Positions 36,790 to 50,800 of a DNA stretch of 64,000 bases are shown in pieces. The notes under the pieces are model-generated. The model did no database searches. It was given only the letters and a program-made list of their open reading frames with translations, and was not told where the DNA came from. Each line of letters begins with the position of its first letter. Position 1 is the first letter of the stretch. The DNA is from Adineta ricciae (taxonomy: Eukaryota > Rotifera > Eurotatoria > Adinetida > Adinetidae): NCBI GenBank assembly GCA_905250025.1, contig CAJNOJ010000005.1, positions 124,001 through 188,000 of the forward strand. Direction: 5' to 3'. Both the position numbers and the translations under genes were made by a program.

Positions 36790-38196
36790 AGCGTACGATG
36801 TGCTTTTTGTCGTCGTCGCAGGTTTGCTTTTTCTTCAAAATATAAATACAAAGAAAAAAAAAGAACAAAAAACGATGAATGTAATAGATAGATAGATACA
36901 CATGCATAAATGAACAAAAAGAAGAAGAAGAACGAACAGTGAAACATTGCTTTATTAAATATATATGATTTTTTTGGGGAGGTGTGCTATTGTTGTTGTT
37001 GAAGGTAGAAAATTGTCTTTTCATGAAGAAAAACACTTGCCGAAGAAGCAATTTCGTAGGGAAACGAAGAAGTTTTCCTTTCTCGTTGAAGAGGGGTTAT
37101 GTCAGGACGGAGAAAATCGAATAGAATAAAAGAATCGAAGGTGGATTTATCACCGGTAAGAAACCGAAACGAAAAACACACAAGGTTTTGGAAGCGTATG
37201 AAGATAATTGATCAATACTAGAACGACGTACATGTCTAAAAATCAATTATTGAATAAAAACAACTGTTTCTTTCCTTCGCCGACAAGAGAATCTTTCTGT
37301 TCAGAATAATATCAAGTGAGAAAAACACAACAAAACCTATCCGGGATGTGGAATTTGCTAGAATCTCGAACTTGTTCTTGCTAGTCTAATATGAAAGAAT
37401 ACTGGCAACCAATCGACCTAAATGACCAACAACAGCAATAACAATAGAATAGAATTTTTATCTCATGCATAGACAATGGATGCAGATAAACATGGTAAAA
37501 TAGAACAGAAAGCAACCTATAAATAAAGTGCTAAGAGCAAGAAAATGTACAGCGTGCGAGTATATGAAACACAAGATAACTGAAAAACAAAGAATGACGA
37601 CAATAATATTGAATGAGACAAGCACCTGTGTATGTGTGTACGCGAAAGAAAGAAAGTTGAAGAAAACGAAAACAGAGAAAAATCAAACGAACGTATTCTG
37701 ATGCAGAATACAATGACAGAAAGAGAGAGAGAGTTGGTGATTTTGTTTGCAACTAGGATGAATAATTTGGATTTCTTGTGTTCAATAGTTTTGACTAAAT
37801 AGAAGAAAGAAAGAGATGAAAAGTCTTTTCTTTTCGAAAGAATGGCAATATGTTAGGTCTTATTGAGCAACTACAGCGATTAGTATATGCATACATGAAC
37901 TTAAGTTGTCTATTCTGTTGATGGAGATGATGACTATAAGGAAAAATATGCCACAAATCAATATAATGTCGAAAAGAAAAATGAATCTGATAAATCGCGT
38001 TCACAGCAATGACTAGAAAAGTCGTGACAGTTGATTTTTATTCTCATAATTACTGATTGATATGAGGAAAACAATGAATGGCTTTTAATTATGAATTCCA
38101 AGTCTCTAGGATGTCCTATGTGAATGAGATGAACCATCGAATGACATCTGTTGATTAGTTTACGAATATTACGTAATGACGAACGTCGAAATGACT
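36790..38196. other. Intergenic, no gene seen
   Basis: About 1.4 kb between the convergent HIBADH (+) and HMG-box-like (-) stops. It is purine-rich on the plus strand with many GAAAGA tracts, and its ORFs are short and low-complexity. No exon or RNA gene recognised. Confidence 0.55.
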
Positions 38197-41100
38197 TTAG
38201 TTTGAAAGAAAATTTACTTGTGGAGAAACAACTGACGGTGAATCGAACACAGGTGAAGATGTTGTTGGTTGTTGAGAATTACTAAACGTTCTTTCGAAAC
38301 AAACAAGACGAAATCAAATCACAGATTGGACATATTCAAATGTATACCTTTGTAAATTGGGATTCATCTGGTGATACGATCGATGAAGTGAAGAATTCGT
38401 TGATATTGGAATGTCAGTAGTACTGTTCACTTGTGATGAATACGGATATGTTGATTGCTGAGGATTATAATAGTATTTAAATTTTTCATTATTATTATTA
38501 TTTGCATAGGTATCTGCAGGATGATAATAAGATGTTGATTGATTGTATGAAAACATTTGTGATGAATGTGGGTAAGGTGTTGAAGGATTGGTATTATAAT
38601 AATAATTATTCATATCGTTTGATTGTGATGGTGGATAATAGTATTGAGAAGAGGAATGATAAGTTGGATAATACATCGACGAATGCTGAGACTGTTGGAC
38701 AGAATAACATGGAATGTTTATAGTTGCATCTAGAAACACGATCAACAAATAAAAATTGAAAATATCGGCAAGAAATGTCTTTACTTTCACAACGATTTAA
38801 GTAATCTTGCAAATCATTTGCATTTGTGAATAAATCTGATGATAAATTCATATGAGTTAATTCGTTTTCTAATTCCGAATTTCGTACACATGGTAATGAA
38901 TATTCCACATCGTTCATAATCATTGGCTGAGAAGCTAAATAATCATTCGCTAATGACGAACAGAGAATGAGATCTTCGATAACACTTGTTAAAACTGGTG
39001 AACAATATGATTCATCAATAGATGTATAGTTTCCATTCAGAATTTGAGTTAAAATAGTTTGAAAAATTCCTTCCTGTTTCTGACAGTTCAATGCTGTGAA
39101 TGAGATAAAGAGAGATGAGATGAAATACGATCGAAGGAAGCAACTTACATAAAACAAAGAAGTAGAAATATTTGACGATTAAAGTTAATTCATTCTTAGA
39201 TTCATTTGACGAGCTGATTTGATATTTCGTGGCGAAATAATTGATTTTCTGGGTACAAAAGATATTCGCACGGTTTAATTGAGTTGAACATTTTCTAGAA
39301 AAAAAAGTTTTTCATTTTGTTTCGTTTGTCTTATTTAATTCAACTTTTACTTTTCAAGTTGTTGTTCAAGATTTCGAACAGTTTGAATTTGTTTGTCCGT
39401 TGGTAATCGTACGAAATTTTGGATCGAATCGATGAAAACTGTTGGCGAAGACGATAATCTATCTAAACCTTTGGCACCATTGATTAATTCATTGACAATA
39501 TCACTTGAGATATTCGTTTTAGAGCTGCTTTCATTCGAAGATATTGTTGATTGATCATCATTGATCGACGAAGGAACCGAATGAAAAGATAAAGGTGTTG
39601 ATGTTTGTCGTTTGAAATCAACAGATAACGAACTGATCGATAATGTTGATGAATTGGTATTATCAGTTGAATCAGTCGATAAGAATGAATGATTTTCTAC
39701 ATAGATATCAAAAGCATAAGATCGATTAGATCATAAAGAAGAGAAAAATGCGTCTAGAAGATATACCTAGACTTGATGATGTAATGACAACATCACGATT
39801 GGGTTTTTTATATAATTGAATAACTCGTTTGTAATAAATATTCTTCTTTTGTTCGCTCATCTCAGACCACATCTCAAGCATTCCTAAAACAGATTGTCGA
39901 GTTGATTTTACAAGAGTTATTGCAACAAATATTAACAAAGTTGCTACGGAAGAACAGAGCGATTGTCAATTGAGAGAGAAATTTGTCCAAACAGTATATT
40001 GTCACCTGTACGGACGTCATTTTTGATAGAAAGAGACAGAAGAATAGCTATTACTCAGAGAAGTCTTGAATGATTCATTGTCGGGAAAAGTAATTTCGTG
40101 TTTTTGTCTGTCAACTTACGTTCTTCGACTTTGGCCGGATTAGTAACTCGTTCATAATTTCCACGTTGGTCTTTCGTGTGGAGTAGATAAGCCTGTTCGT
40201 CTAATTCTTGCTGTGTGATAACCTTCGAACGTGATTCTGAAAAGAAAACAACTTATCAGTGAACTTTACACTACGAAAAGGAAAACTTTACCATTGGGTT
40301 TTGATGAATTCGTTTTTTTGTTCGTTCGGAGAAAAGTCGTTTTACGATTGGATACTCGAACTATTGGTATTATCTGTTTTATGTTTGAAATAGATGTATT
40401 GAGTAAAGTTTTCAACGCTTGATCATTACTAGTCGAAACAACTCGTCTGAAAAAAAAACCCAAATCGAATAAAATTTTCTGAGAGTAAGGGAAGTCTTAC
40501 TCAATCATTTCAAATAAGAGATCTTTGATGACGAATTCATCATTCAATTCCAGTTTGAAGTGTTTTGTTTTCGATTTATAGAGTTTTTCATTGTAATGAC
40601 TTTTGACAGGAGTTTCATTGGCACGTCGTCGTCTTTTTATACATTGGGATGAACCCGCTTGCAAAGTTGGCGATTTTTGCAAAGATCGTTTTTTATTAAT
40701 TAACATGACTTGCCCATCGGAATTAGCCGTCGGACGTGTCAATGATTTTGATTTGTTTGGTTTTAAGAATGTTTCATCATTGGATTGTAGATAGGACGTA
40801 GTAAACGAGGGGAGGGTTGAATATGATGTTGATAATGAACGACTTTGACGTTTGACTGAATCTTTGATGTTAATCGATGAATCGAGTTCAACGAAAGAAT
40901 CATCAGTTGGACAATAGTTTTGAGTTAAATCTGGCGACGAAGATGTCAAAGATGTAGGAGATAGTTCGCTTGTCGGTGGAACAGACCAATCAGTTGAGGT
41001 TGATGAATGACGTTTTGGTAGTATTGCTTCATCCGAGATAGGTTCATCTGATTTTTCAACAGCTGAAAAGAAATGAAAATTAGGTTTCATGTCTTTCATG

Positions 41101-42236
41101 AATGAGTAAGATGCAATTAGTTGTTCTTCTTTTTGATCTTTACCTTTCGTATTCATCGTTGAAGTTTTATTTGATCTCTTTCGTAATGTATCGGACACAT
41201 TTCGAAGATTCGAATTCGTATTATCAATAACAGGAGGTGGAGGAGTAGGTGGCAGTGCTGCCGGTGAATGATAATCGCCAAGAACTGATTGCTGATCGGG
41301 AACATCGAGTAGATTCGTAGCTGATGATGGTGAAAGTATTAATTGATCTTGATGAACATTTGTTGATGAGATTAGTGAAGAGGATTTTTCCGGTCGAGTT
41401 GATGAGGCGAGTAAAGGTTTTGTTAATTGAATTTTTGTTGGAATACGTAAAGCCGATGCCAGACCATCGCCACTGGAGAGCATTTTGATGGATGGTGATG
41501 AAGAATTCGTAGTTTGAGGGACAATTAATTTTACCAATTTAGCTGAAGAATTCGAATTGCTATTTGTATCATATTGTTGAATGATAACATTATCTTGACG
41601 AAAAGATTTCTTTGACAATTCCGAATTGCTTTTCACAATCGTCATAACCGATGGTGGAACAATGACTGGTGTCGATTTATTCTAGAGAAAATCAATGTAT
41701 AGTTGAGCGAAATTCGATTTGAAAGTTTTTACTAAAACTCGAGTTGATATTTGTTGACTTTGTTCGTATTCATCATCGCTATGATACGTTTTTGCTGATG
41801 GTTTCATAATTAATGCTAACGATGTGGCCTTTTTCGTATAGAGCATATCCATTTGCATATCAGATTTTGATTTGCTATGCTTTATCGAACTTTCGAAGAA
41901 TTCATTTGCATCTGAAACAAAAACAGATTATTTTATTGCGAAAAAAAACACGAAGATTTTCGAATTACTTTGATCATCAGTAGGAGATTTCCGAGAATGA
42001 TTCGAGTTCGAAGACGATTGACTGAATTCCCATGATGAATTTCGATGTTCTACATGTCGATATTGTCGTTTCGTTCGACTGTGCCTTTCATTAGCTTGAT
42101 CTGTCGTTGCTTTGATCGCACGTCGAGAATTTGCTAATCCATGCCGTTTTGCTGATGGTGGTGAGGGTGATGACCGAATGGATGATGATATGGGTCGTTT
42201 ACGATTCGGAGAAGTTGTTGTTGTTGATGATGACAT
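38197..42236 (-). CDS. Nuclear Ser/Asn-rich protein with HMG-box-like segment
   Basis: Unnamed protein rebuilt from about ten phase-matched exons. The N-terminus (MSSSTTTTSPNRKRPISSS, then AKRHGLANSRRAIKATT) is basic and Ser-rich like a nuclear protein. Next is a large Ser/Thr/Asn-rich exon (about 41678-40500) with PALPPTPPPPV and IKRRRRA-type basic clusters. An HMG-box-like helical unit spans two exons near 40235-40120 and 39885-39770: QELDEQAYLLHTKD, ERVTNPAKVEE, RMLEMWSEMSEQKKNIYYK. After it come DRLSSSPTVFIDSIQNFVRL with a short coil (NLEQQLEK), a Cys/Leu-rich region, and a Tyr/Asn/Gln/Ser-rich tail (SSQYYYPPSQS). The start is ATG 42236; the frame itself opens at a TTG. No specific HMG family is recognised, and the box is inferred from helix pattern and the NP...W...Y residues only. 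Confidence 0.65.
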
Positions 42237-42734
42237 GATTTCAGTCAAAGAAATAAATAATTTATTTGAGCATTGAAATCGACTCGATGGAAATTATGTA
42301 CAAAAACAACAAATGATGATGAAAATCTAGAAAACGACTTTCTTTCTTTTTTCCAACCAATACTATTTCATGGTACCAACTATGACCAAAAAACCTTGAA
42401 CGATGAAGAAGTAGACGAATCTTTTTTTTTTCTCTTCCTCGGATCGGGACGATGACGACGATGATGATAGAGCTACTAGTAAAACTAAGCAGGAATGGAT
42501 AAATTGATCAACGAATAGAAATTGTTCTGTTTAGATGTCTTGATGTCGTGCGCAAATTACCATGGCAACATAAATCTAACATGGCGATGAAAATATATAC
42601 ACATGAAGACATACTCAATTAATTTCAAAGAATTATTTATATGGAAATGATCTCATTTTCAACGGATTTCAAATTGCAAAGCAAAGGTTTCATTTTGAAG
42701 GTTTCTTCTTCTAGATTTTCTTTTTTTTGTTGAC

Positions 42735-44119
42735 ATGTCGTGGGATATCGAATTGGATGATCAATTGCTACAGGATCTCTATGCCTGGATCGATACAATT
42801 CCTTTAAGTCGACCAAAGAAGCATATCGAAAAGGATTTTTCCGATGGTGGTAAGCTATTCTTGTTTATTTAATAAGAAATCATTCTTTTTTTTCTCCTGC
42901 TATTGAAAGTTATGGCTGCCGAATTAATCAAACATTATTTTCCTAGTTGGGTAAATATTGTGAATAATTGATTTGTATGCGATTTCTGTTTTGCATTAGG
43001 TTGATACACACAATTACGTAGCGTCGAACAGTACACAGCAGAAATTGATTAACTGGGGTCTTTTGAATCGCAAAGTTCTCTGCAAATTTGATATGAATGT
43101 TCCTGAACAGGTTATGCGTGGAATTTGTCTTGGCCGTGCGAGACTGGTGGAAATCTTTCTATACAACTTACGAAATCGAATCGATGAGTATGTCAAACGA
43201 AAAAGATGTTCTAGTTCGATGTTCATTTCGTCAATTCTCATTCCAGTTGTCTATCAGGAGAACAACCAAAATCTCATTCTCCTACTCGAAATCGGTTTGT
43301 GTTCAGTGTGACTAAAATAAACTTATCTTCTTTCAATTACAATTCCTCATTTCGATATTAACTTTTCTCCTCGTAGATCTCATCCTCAGCCAAACAGAAT
43401 GAATGAATCGAATATGAACACATCACGTCAACGTCGTTCTCCACCATCACAATATGATCAACCTTCACCAGGATATCCGAGTAAGAATTTTAAAAGAGAC
43501 CTACAAAAGACATATGTATATAAATGTTATTCAAAATTTAGTCAATGTAGGATGACGACAGTAGGTTTTGCTCGATGCAGTTTCCTTTTCTTCATTTCTC
43601 TTTGTTATATTGATTATCTTTGCATGTTGATGTATCCCACCGAATTCTGCTTTGGAGTTTTGCTTGATTTTTCACCGAGAAATGATTTTCATGTTGTGTT
43701 TTTAGGAAATGAATCGAAAAATACCGGATATGGAGGACAGTAAGTATTCAGCGATCGAAATTAACATCGAATTTATGTGATCTATTTAAAGAATAGCAAA
43801 GAGATCGACTTCAATGCAAAATTTAACTACAGAAATGGTTAACCGTGCGCATTATAACGAGAAGGAACAAGAGTGTCGAGCGAAAGATCAACAAATCGAA
43901 GTAAAATCGAACTTTGATCTCTTCGATTGTAAAACTTGAGATTTTTGTTAGGTTTTACAAGCGAAAGTTCATCGTCTGGAACAGTTACTCCGTTTAAAAG
44001 ATGTTCGTGTCGGTGATTTATCAGATAAACTTGAACAATCACGAACTGTTGCCGGTGGTCATGGAGGAAGATCTAATCGTCAACAATATACTAACGTATC
44101 CATGAATGGACGTAAATAA
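42735..44119 (+). CDS. SPEF1: Sperm flagellar protein 1 (SPEF1/CLAMP)
   Basis: Microtubule-bundling protein of ciliary and flagellar axonemes. The N-terminal calponin-homology (DUF1042) domain spans exons 1-3: LDDQLLQDLYAWIDTIPLSR, MAAELIKHYFPSWVDTHNYV, STQQKLINWGLLNRKVL and RLVEIFLYNLRNRIDE. The linker is short and Pro/Ser/Gln-rich (RSPPSQYDQPSPGYPS). The C-terminal coiled coil is EKEQECRAKDQQIEVLQAKV, RLEQLLRLKDVRVGDLSDKL. It ends in a Gly/Arg/Asn-rich tail before TAA at 44117-44119. The start at 42735 is the first ATG (MSWDIELDD). Its promoter region is about 500 bp, shared with the divergent HMG-box-like gene. Confidence 0.92.
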
Positions 44120-44884
44120 ACACTTGAAATAACTTTCGCTCATCTGATTTCATCTCATTACATTTGTTTCTTGCTCATAACAACTTTTCTAATGAAATCA
44201 ATTGAAAAGCAGGATTAATAAATAGATCACGTATATTTTCATCGCTTATGTTCACTTTTGTTGTTACGCTGTTGCACTTGAATGAACTGTTACACTAACG
44301 TCATCTAATTCCTTTTTGAAAGAAGTGATATTTAGGAATGAGACTGAAGTTGTTTCATGACTTTAAAATAGAAACTTATTAGAAAACCTATTAAAGATGC
44401 TTTAATGACTTGAATTATTTGATTAGATTTCTAATCGAGTTTGTAAACAAGGTCGCGTTACGCACGAGAATTTAGAACCGATTTGATAATGAACTATCGG
44501 AGATCTGATGTGTTGCGATAGTTGGAGAGAATGTTTCATTTTCTCTTATGTTTATTTCAACATGGTTTTCTTTTATACAAAAGATTTTTCATTCAACAAA
44601 ACAAAAAGAAGAAGAGATATTGAATTAATATTAAAAAAAAACTGTCATAGTTTCTCTCATTCTGTTTATATGTATATATCATCATAATCGACAATTCAAA
44701 GAGAAAGTATAACAACACTGTTCACTTGACGAGAGAGAGAGAGACAGAAAGCAATTGTAGCAATAAACAACACGTGAAAGAGAAATCAAGTCAGGTAAAG
44801 TAAACAAAGTGAGAAATGAGAACTGCACACTAAGAAAGAGAGAAGAAAAACGAGAAAATTTATTTGACAAGATCGCATCATTCA
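44120..44884. other. Convergent intergenic region
   Basis: 765 bp between the SPEF1 and PLC-epsilon stops. It contains GA-rich tracts near 44730-44860 and no recognisable exon. Confidence 0.55.
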
Positions 44885-47800
44885 TCAAGATTTCAACGTG
44901 GAGAGTATTGTTTTCAATGAACGTTTATTATTATGGTGAGTCTTTGGTATCGGTGGTGTTGGTGCAAGTGTCGTTCGATTAATCAGATTACCATTCATTG
45001 CGCTCGTTGGAGTTAAACTGTTTGGTGTTCGAAGTTTCGATGGATGATCGGCATGGATGTCTACTTCAAAAAGAGAATTTATTGTTTTGGTGTTGATGAG
45101 AAAGTTCTTGGTAATTACCTTCGTGTGAACCTCGATCGATGGATTTCTGTCGGGCTAATGAACGGAAAAGAAATTTGTCAGTAAAAGCTTTGTTGGTGTT
45201 CGTTTCGGAATATTCGACTTTTTTGACGAGAACGAATTTCGAATTAGTTGATGTCCATAGTCGTTGAATGCCGTAGATTTTCTCATCATCAGCTAACAAA
45301 CGACGCTTTATTGGTATTCGTCGCGTGGTATTTATTGTATTCAAATCGGTTTCTTCGATCAGACCATAATCATTTGGCATTCCTGTCATACGGATTTTTG
45401 TCATTAACTAAACAAAAAAAAACGTTATTTTTCATTTGCAAGAAGGAGAGATTCCTAGTTTTACTTGTGTAATCACATGAATCGCTGTTGAATTGGCTGG
45501 TGTGCGAAATGTTGTATGTTTTTGTATAGGCGAAACATTGTAAATGGTAACAAGAAATGTTCGATCGCAATTTTCCCAATTTTGAATGTTTTTATCCATT
45601 AGAGTTGATAGAGATAAATGTTGCTAGAACAAAGTCATGATTGATGAGCGATTTCAGCAAAGAAGGAAGAACTTACTTGTGTTGGAGTTTTCTTTTTGCA
45701 AAGAATAACTGTTTCTCGTCCAACACGATCAATAACTTCGAGAATACGTTCATGTTTTTCTAGTATACGCGGCGTGACATCGTTATTCTTCGATGACGAC
45801 GAAGCTTTCTTTTTCCATGTTTTCGAAGATTCAGTCAACATCATATCATTGATTGTTTCCCCAACTTTCAAAAAGTCATTCGCTTTGGCGATCTAAAATG
45901 AAAATATCATTAAAAATACCGCAGAATAAATTCTCCTTCGTTAACCATATCCATAAGCTCTTCAACAGTTGTGTATTGTGTAACAGCAAATGGTCGAAAA
46001 TCTTCATCTCGTCCATCTTTGCCATAGACTTTCACTTCGAATGTTTTATGTTTCGGTCGAATGAATTCTCGACTTGCCTAAATAAGAAATCGATTAGAAC
46101 ATGTATGAAATTAATTGTGTTCAACTGCGTACGGCGACAACTTCAGGTGGATCAGCTGCTCGTCGCAAGATCTTCGTACGGAACAGATGTGGTGTATTCG
46201 ACGTAGATAAATCCGGTTCCGTATTCCGTAGAAGAATTGTTTCGGTAGTTTTGGAATAGATAAACAACGTTGCTAATTCTAATGGACAATTACTTATATC
46301 GCGTAAACGAACATGTCGGTAACCAGGCAGAAGACATTTCAACGGCATGACACGTTGAGACATTAAATGATTACTACCAGCATCGTAGACATGAAAGCGA
46401 ACAAATGCTAATTCGATGAAGAATAACTAGATGGAACATTATGTATTAGATTAGATTAAAGGAATGAATGAAAGTAAATACCTGAAAAACGAATGTCTCT
46501 TGCCAGATGGGATTCAGTGAATTCTTCACTGATGGTTTCGTTTTTCTTGACATACAATCAATTGGAATTCCGAGAAGTTCAACTTCAATGTAAACACTCG
46601 TTGTTGAACTCACATTCTGAGTTAAATATTGTCCAGAGATAACCTATTCGAACAAATCAAAGTAGAAATCGATTAAGAATGAGTTTGTAACATACAGTGA
46701 TAGTTAATTCATAGCATGAACCTTCGCGTTCGATTACCGATGGATTAAAATGACCGTATTGAGGATGTTCTTTATCATAAAACACACTCGGTTTGAGAAC
46801 ATAACCACAATTACCATTTTGTTCAAACATAGATAGATTAAGAATTTGGCCAGCATCTACGTAAAGAGAAAGAGGATACTCATAGGCATCTAAGATTGCT
46901 AAATAGACGTACCAAGTGTTTGGTAGTTGGTTGCAGCTAGTCTATAAAGAATAAAATTTATTTGAACGTGAACATGGAAAATTTCGAGTACATACTGAAT
47001 GCCATATGTCCATAAATGTAGTGGATTGAAATTTGAAGAATCGACACGAAAACCACTTGGATAACATCGTACGAGTTGTGTTTCAGTATGTCTAGAATAA
47101 AACCATGAATTGGTCAATAATGTAAGTAGAAAAGAATGAACATACGCAATCATATCTACAGCTTGGTTTTTACATAATTTCTTGGCTTTGTTTTCAATTA
47201 AAGATACAATCTGATGACATGGTGATACTTGATCGATAGAACGAGAACTTTCTGTACCTGTAAGAAAAAAAACAGAATAATGAAATTGATCAGTTGATCG
47301 TTATTGCCTAATAAGGCACAAGTTCCTACTCATACTCGTAGTGCTCGGTTGGGCAACAAGCTGTTGAATATTACGTTTCGGCGCTTTTCGAATAGGTTTT
47401 CCTCCAGCTATATTCGATGATGCTGATGAACAACTTAATCCTACGATAAAATAAAATTAGACAAGATTACTTTGATATTCTTCCACCTTCAAAACAAACC
47501 TCGAAATTTCACTGCTTGAGTATAAATAACAATATCCGATAATTCTTTAGCTACGATTATCGCTGGTAACTTGGAAATAGTTGTCGATTTATTTGCTTTG
47601 ATAATCTGATTTGCATCGATCGAACTACTACTCTTCAAGCGTTGTCTTGGCTCAGTATTCAATATACTATATCGACGTTGTTGATATGGACGTCTAAGAA
47701 ATAGAAGAGACTAGTTTCGAAACAAACTTCTCTATTCGACTTACAAATCATCGTCGCCATCTTGATCAATCGTTCCCGGGATGTTTGGTTTCTTCAGATG

Positions 47801-50800
47801 ATACATCGGTGAATCAGTCATCGAATTTGAACGTTGTGACTCTCCACTGACTAGCTGATCATCATTAAAATCGTCAATTAATTCATCATCATCCGATTCA
47901 TCATCTTCTTCATTATCATCCGGTGAAGAATACACTGAATTTCGATAATTCACACTTAGTTGCACTTTCTGTTTACTCAACTGTGTTGTCGAGTGCATTT
48001 TATTGATCTTCTTGTTTTTAATTAAGATCTTGTATTTCATTTGATTTGGCGACGGTAATTGAGGATCTTCGTAGAAATCCGAATCGAACATATACTTCGT
48101 AATTAATTTATCACCGAAAACTTTAACAAAGATTTGTGCCATACGCGCCTGCTGCATTAATGTGCAACGATTTTCAATGGACAAGATAACTGGATAGGGT
48201 GAAGTGAGAAATGCACTTTCGTTAATCACTTCAACAACTAGTTTGAAAGAGATTTTACTAACAAATGTACGACCATGATAAATAACTGGATAACCATCAT
48301 CACCATCCCAACAATCAAGTTCAACACAACGACAACCAGATAACAAAACCTAAAGTAAAACCAAGACTTTCGAATGAAAAGAATTCTTTTGAAATACGTA
48401 CCTCACGATACATTTCAACGGACGATTCACCACGTAGTTGATGACCAGTTAGATAAGTATTGTGCGAAGATGCAATGAAATAATATGATAGAGGATAATC
48501 AAAGTCCTAAAGAAAACATTCTTGTTTAATGAATCAAATTTCAATAGATGTGCTACTTGTTCGTTGACTTTGGTATGTTCATTCACAAATGCGTAGTTCT
48601 CTTTATCCAATAAATAACGGGAAAATCCTTCGAACGAGAGAACTTTATTCAACCGATTTTGTCGATTAGGTTCATGGCGCTAAAAATCGAAGAGTTTATC
48701 ATGGATTTTGAGAAGGTACTTCTAAACTTACATAGATAATCTGTTCAATTTCATACATAGTCTTCTCTTCTTTTTGATGTTCGAGTAGGAAATCTCGAAG
48801 TTGTTCTTTTGTTATGAGATAATTTCCACGTGTATGTGTACTTATAGCATAACAAGGTATGGATGAAATTGCGATCATATCATAAATTCTTCGCACACTT
48901 GCATCAGTGATGTCATCAACGATATTTCTTGTGATTAAACCAGTTAAATGTCGAGAAATATCGAGTGAATCGTTTTTGTACTGTTCTTTGATCGTATAAT
49001 CTTGTTCAAGATTGATCTCGGATGCGAATTTATCGAACAAGTCTTTCAAATCTCGCCGACAATGAAAATAGAATGATTTGAATAATTCAACAAACTCTGG
49101 AAAGTCCATATAAGTCTCGTTAATAATCCACGGTGATGATGAATCTTGTACTTGACTATTTGAATGAGCCGATGCTAATCGACTTGCTAATCGTTTTGTG
49201 TTAATTAGACTATTCAATGTACTTGTTGTTGTCGCGCGTTGAGTCGATGGATGAGCTGTGGTTCCGGGACGTGCTTTCGAATGAGTTTGTGTTAATGATC
49301 GAGGTGGTTTGGCAGGTTGGGTGGTAAGAGTAGGTTTTGGTTTGTATTCAAGTGTTTTCGATTTGCTGCGAAGGCCGAGGTTAGAATTTTGTTGTTGCCA
49401 TTTCGATGCTGCTGTGGGATCGGATTCGGTTGAAAAACTTGCCTTTCGATCCTGAAAAGAGAACGATTCTTTTCAAGGAATTAGTTCGCGAAATTATATC
49501 TTCGTACCTGTTCGAATTTATTTCGTCTTCTTAGAGCTAAGTTCGACCAAGACTTCATGACACTGCTCGGCTTTTTCGACGATGGATGATCTCGTTCATA
49601 GGAAAACAAGGAGCTGGAATTCCATTGTCTTCCACCGAAAATAAGTATGGCATGCATGGGTGTTGGTCCTTGAAAACGTTCATTTTCATGATACAATGAT
49701 AAATACTGATTCTTAAGCCAAACAATACGTCGATCCGAACAAAGCCGATGTTTTCGATATTGCGTAACTAATTTATCAATACATGAGTACCAAATTTGTG
49801 AACAATATTTCGGACTGATGAAGCAAAGCGATCTATAGAAACAAAGAAGTCGAATGATTGTGGAAGAGAAGAACAAGCTTATCTTACTTATTTTCACTAA
49901 TTGATGCACCATAGACAACAGTAAAACAATTCTCCGGATTAGATATATCATTTAATTTGTAACGTTTGATAATTGGAAGAAGATCACAATGAAGGATTCC
50001 ACTCCGAATATGTTTAACATATTTCAATTGAAGGAAACCTTCGTCCATATCAACAAATGCTACATCCCGTAAAACATAACGTTTCATCAAGATTGAATAA
50101 TGTGCTGCTTCACTTGACATTTGATTAGCTGTATTAACATTCTCAATACTTCGATGTGTGTCCCAAGATGGTTTCGTCCTTTGAACGAAAACAAACGATT
50201 CGAATATGATTTTTCAAAAATATGAGAAAAAAGTTTTGATTTACCAGGTTAATGTACAATTATCTAATTCAAGTCGAACGGTGACTAAGCATGTATGCAT
50301 TGTATCTTCATCATAGAGTATCAACGTACTTCCGTTTCTAGAAGAAAGACATAATTGACTGAGATTAGATGAGAAAAAGAAAAATAACCAACCGGAGCAT
50401 TTGTAAATTATTAAAATCAACAATATGATGCATGGACAAGAGCGAGACTTCATGATTATGTTTCGGTTGCGTTATTGGTTGATAAAATGAAACATTCAAA
50501 CAATAATATGTTTCAGGTTCATCAATATCCAATGTTGATCGATACGGTAAAACCGAATTTCTTCCATAAGCTGCTTCATCATCATTTACATTTGAAGTTT
50601 CATTATCTCCAATGACATTGATCGCTATATTCGTTGACCGCTCCTGATCATATTCGTTATTCGTTGTCGATGTACATGGAAATGATTGATGTCGATTATA
50701 TTTCGGTTTTGATAATCTAAATCAGAGATCTTCTATCGAAACTGACCACTGAAAAAGTATTCGACATACTTATCCGATGAACCCGTATCAGAACCTGCAC

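Noticed and set aside
28883-44119. A ciliary gene cluster (IFT54, SPEF1)
   Set aside because: The two are more than 11 kb apart with metabolic, Golgi and nuclear genes between them; no sign of a functional cluster.
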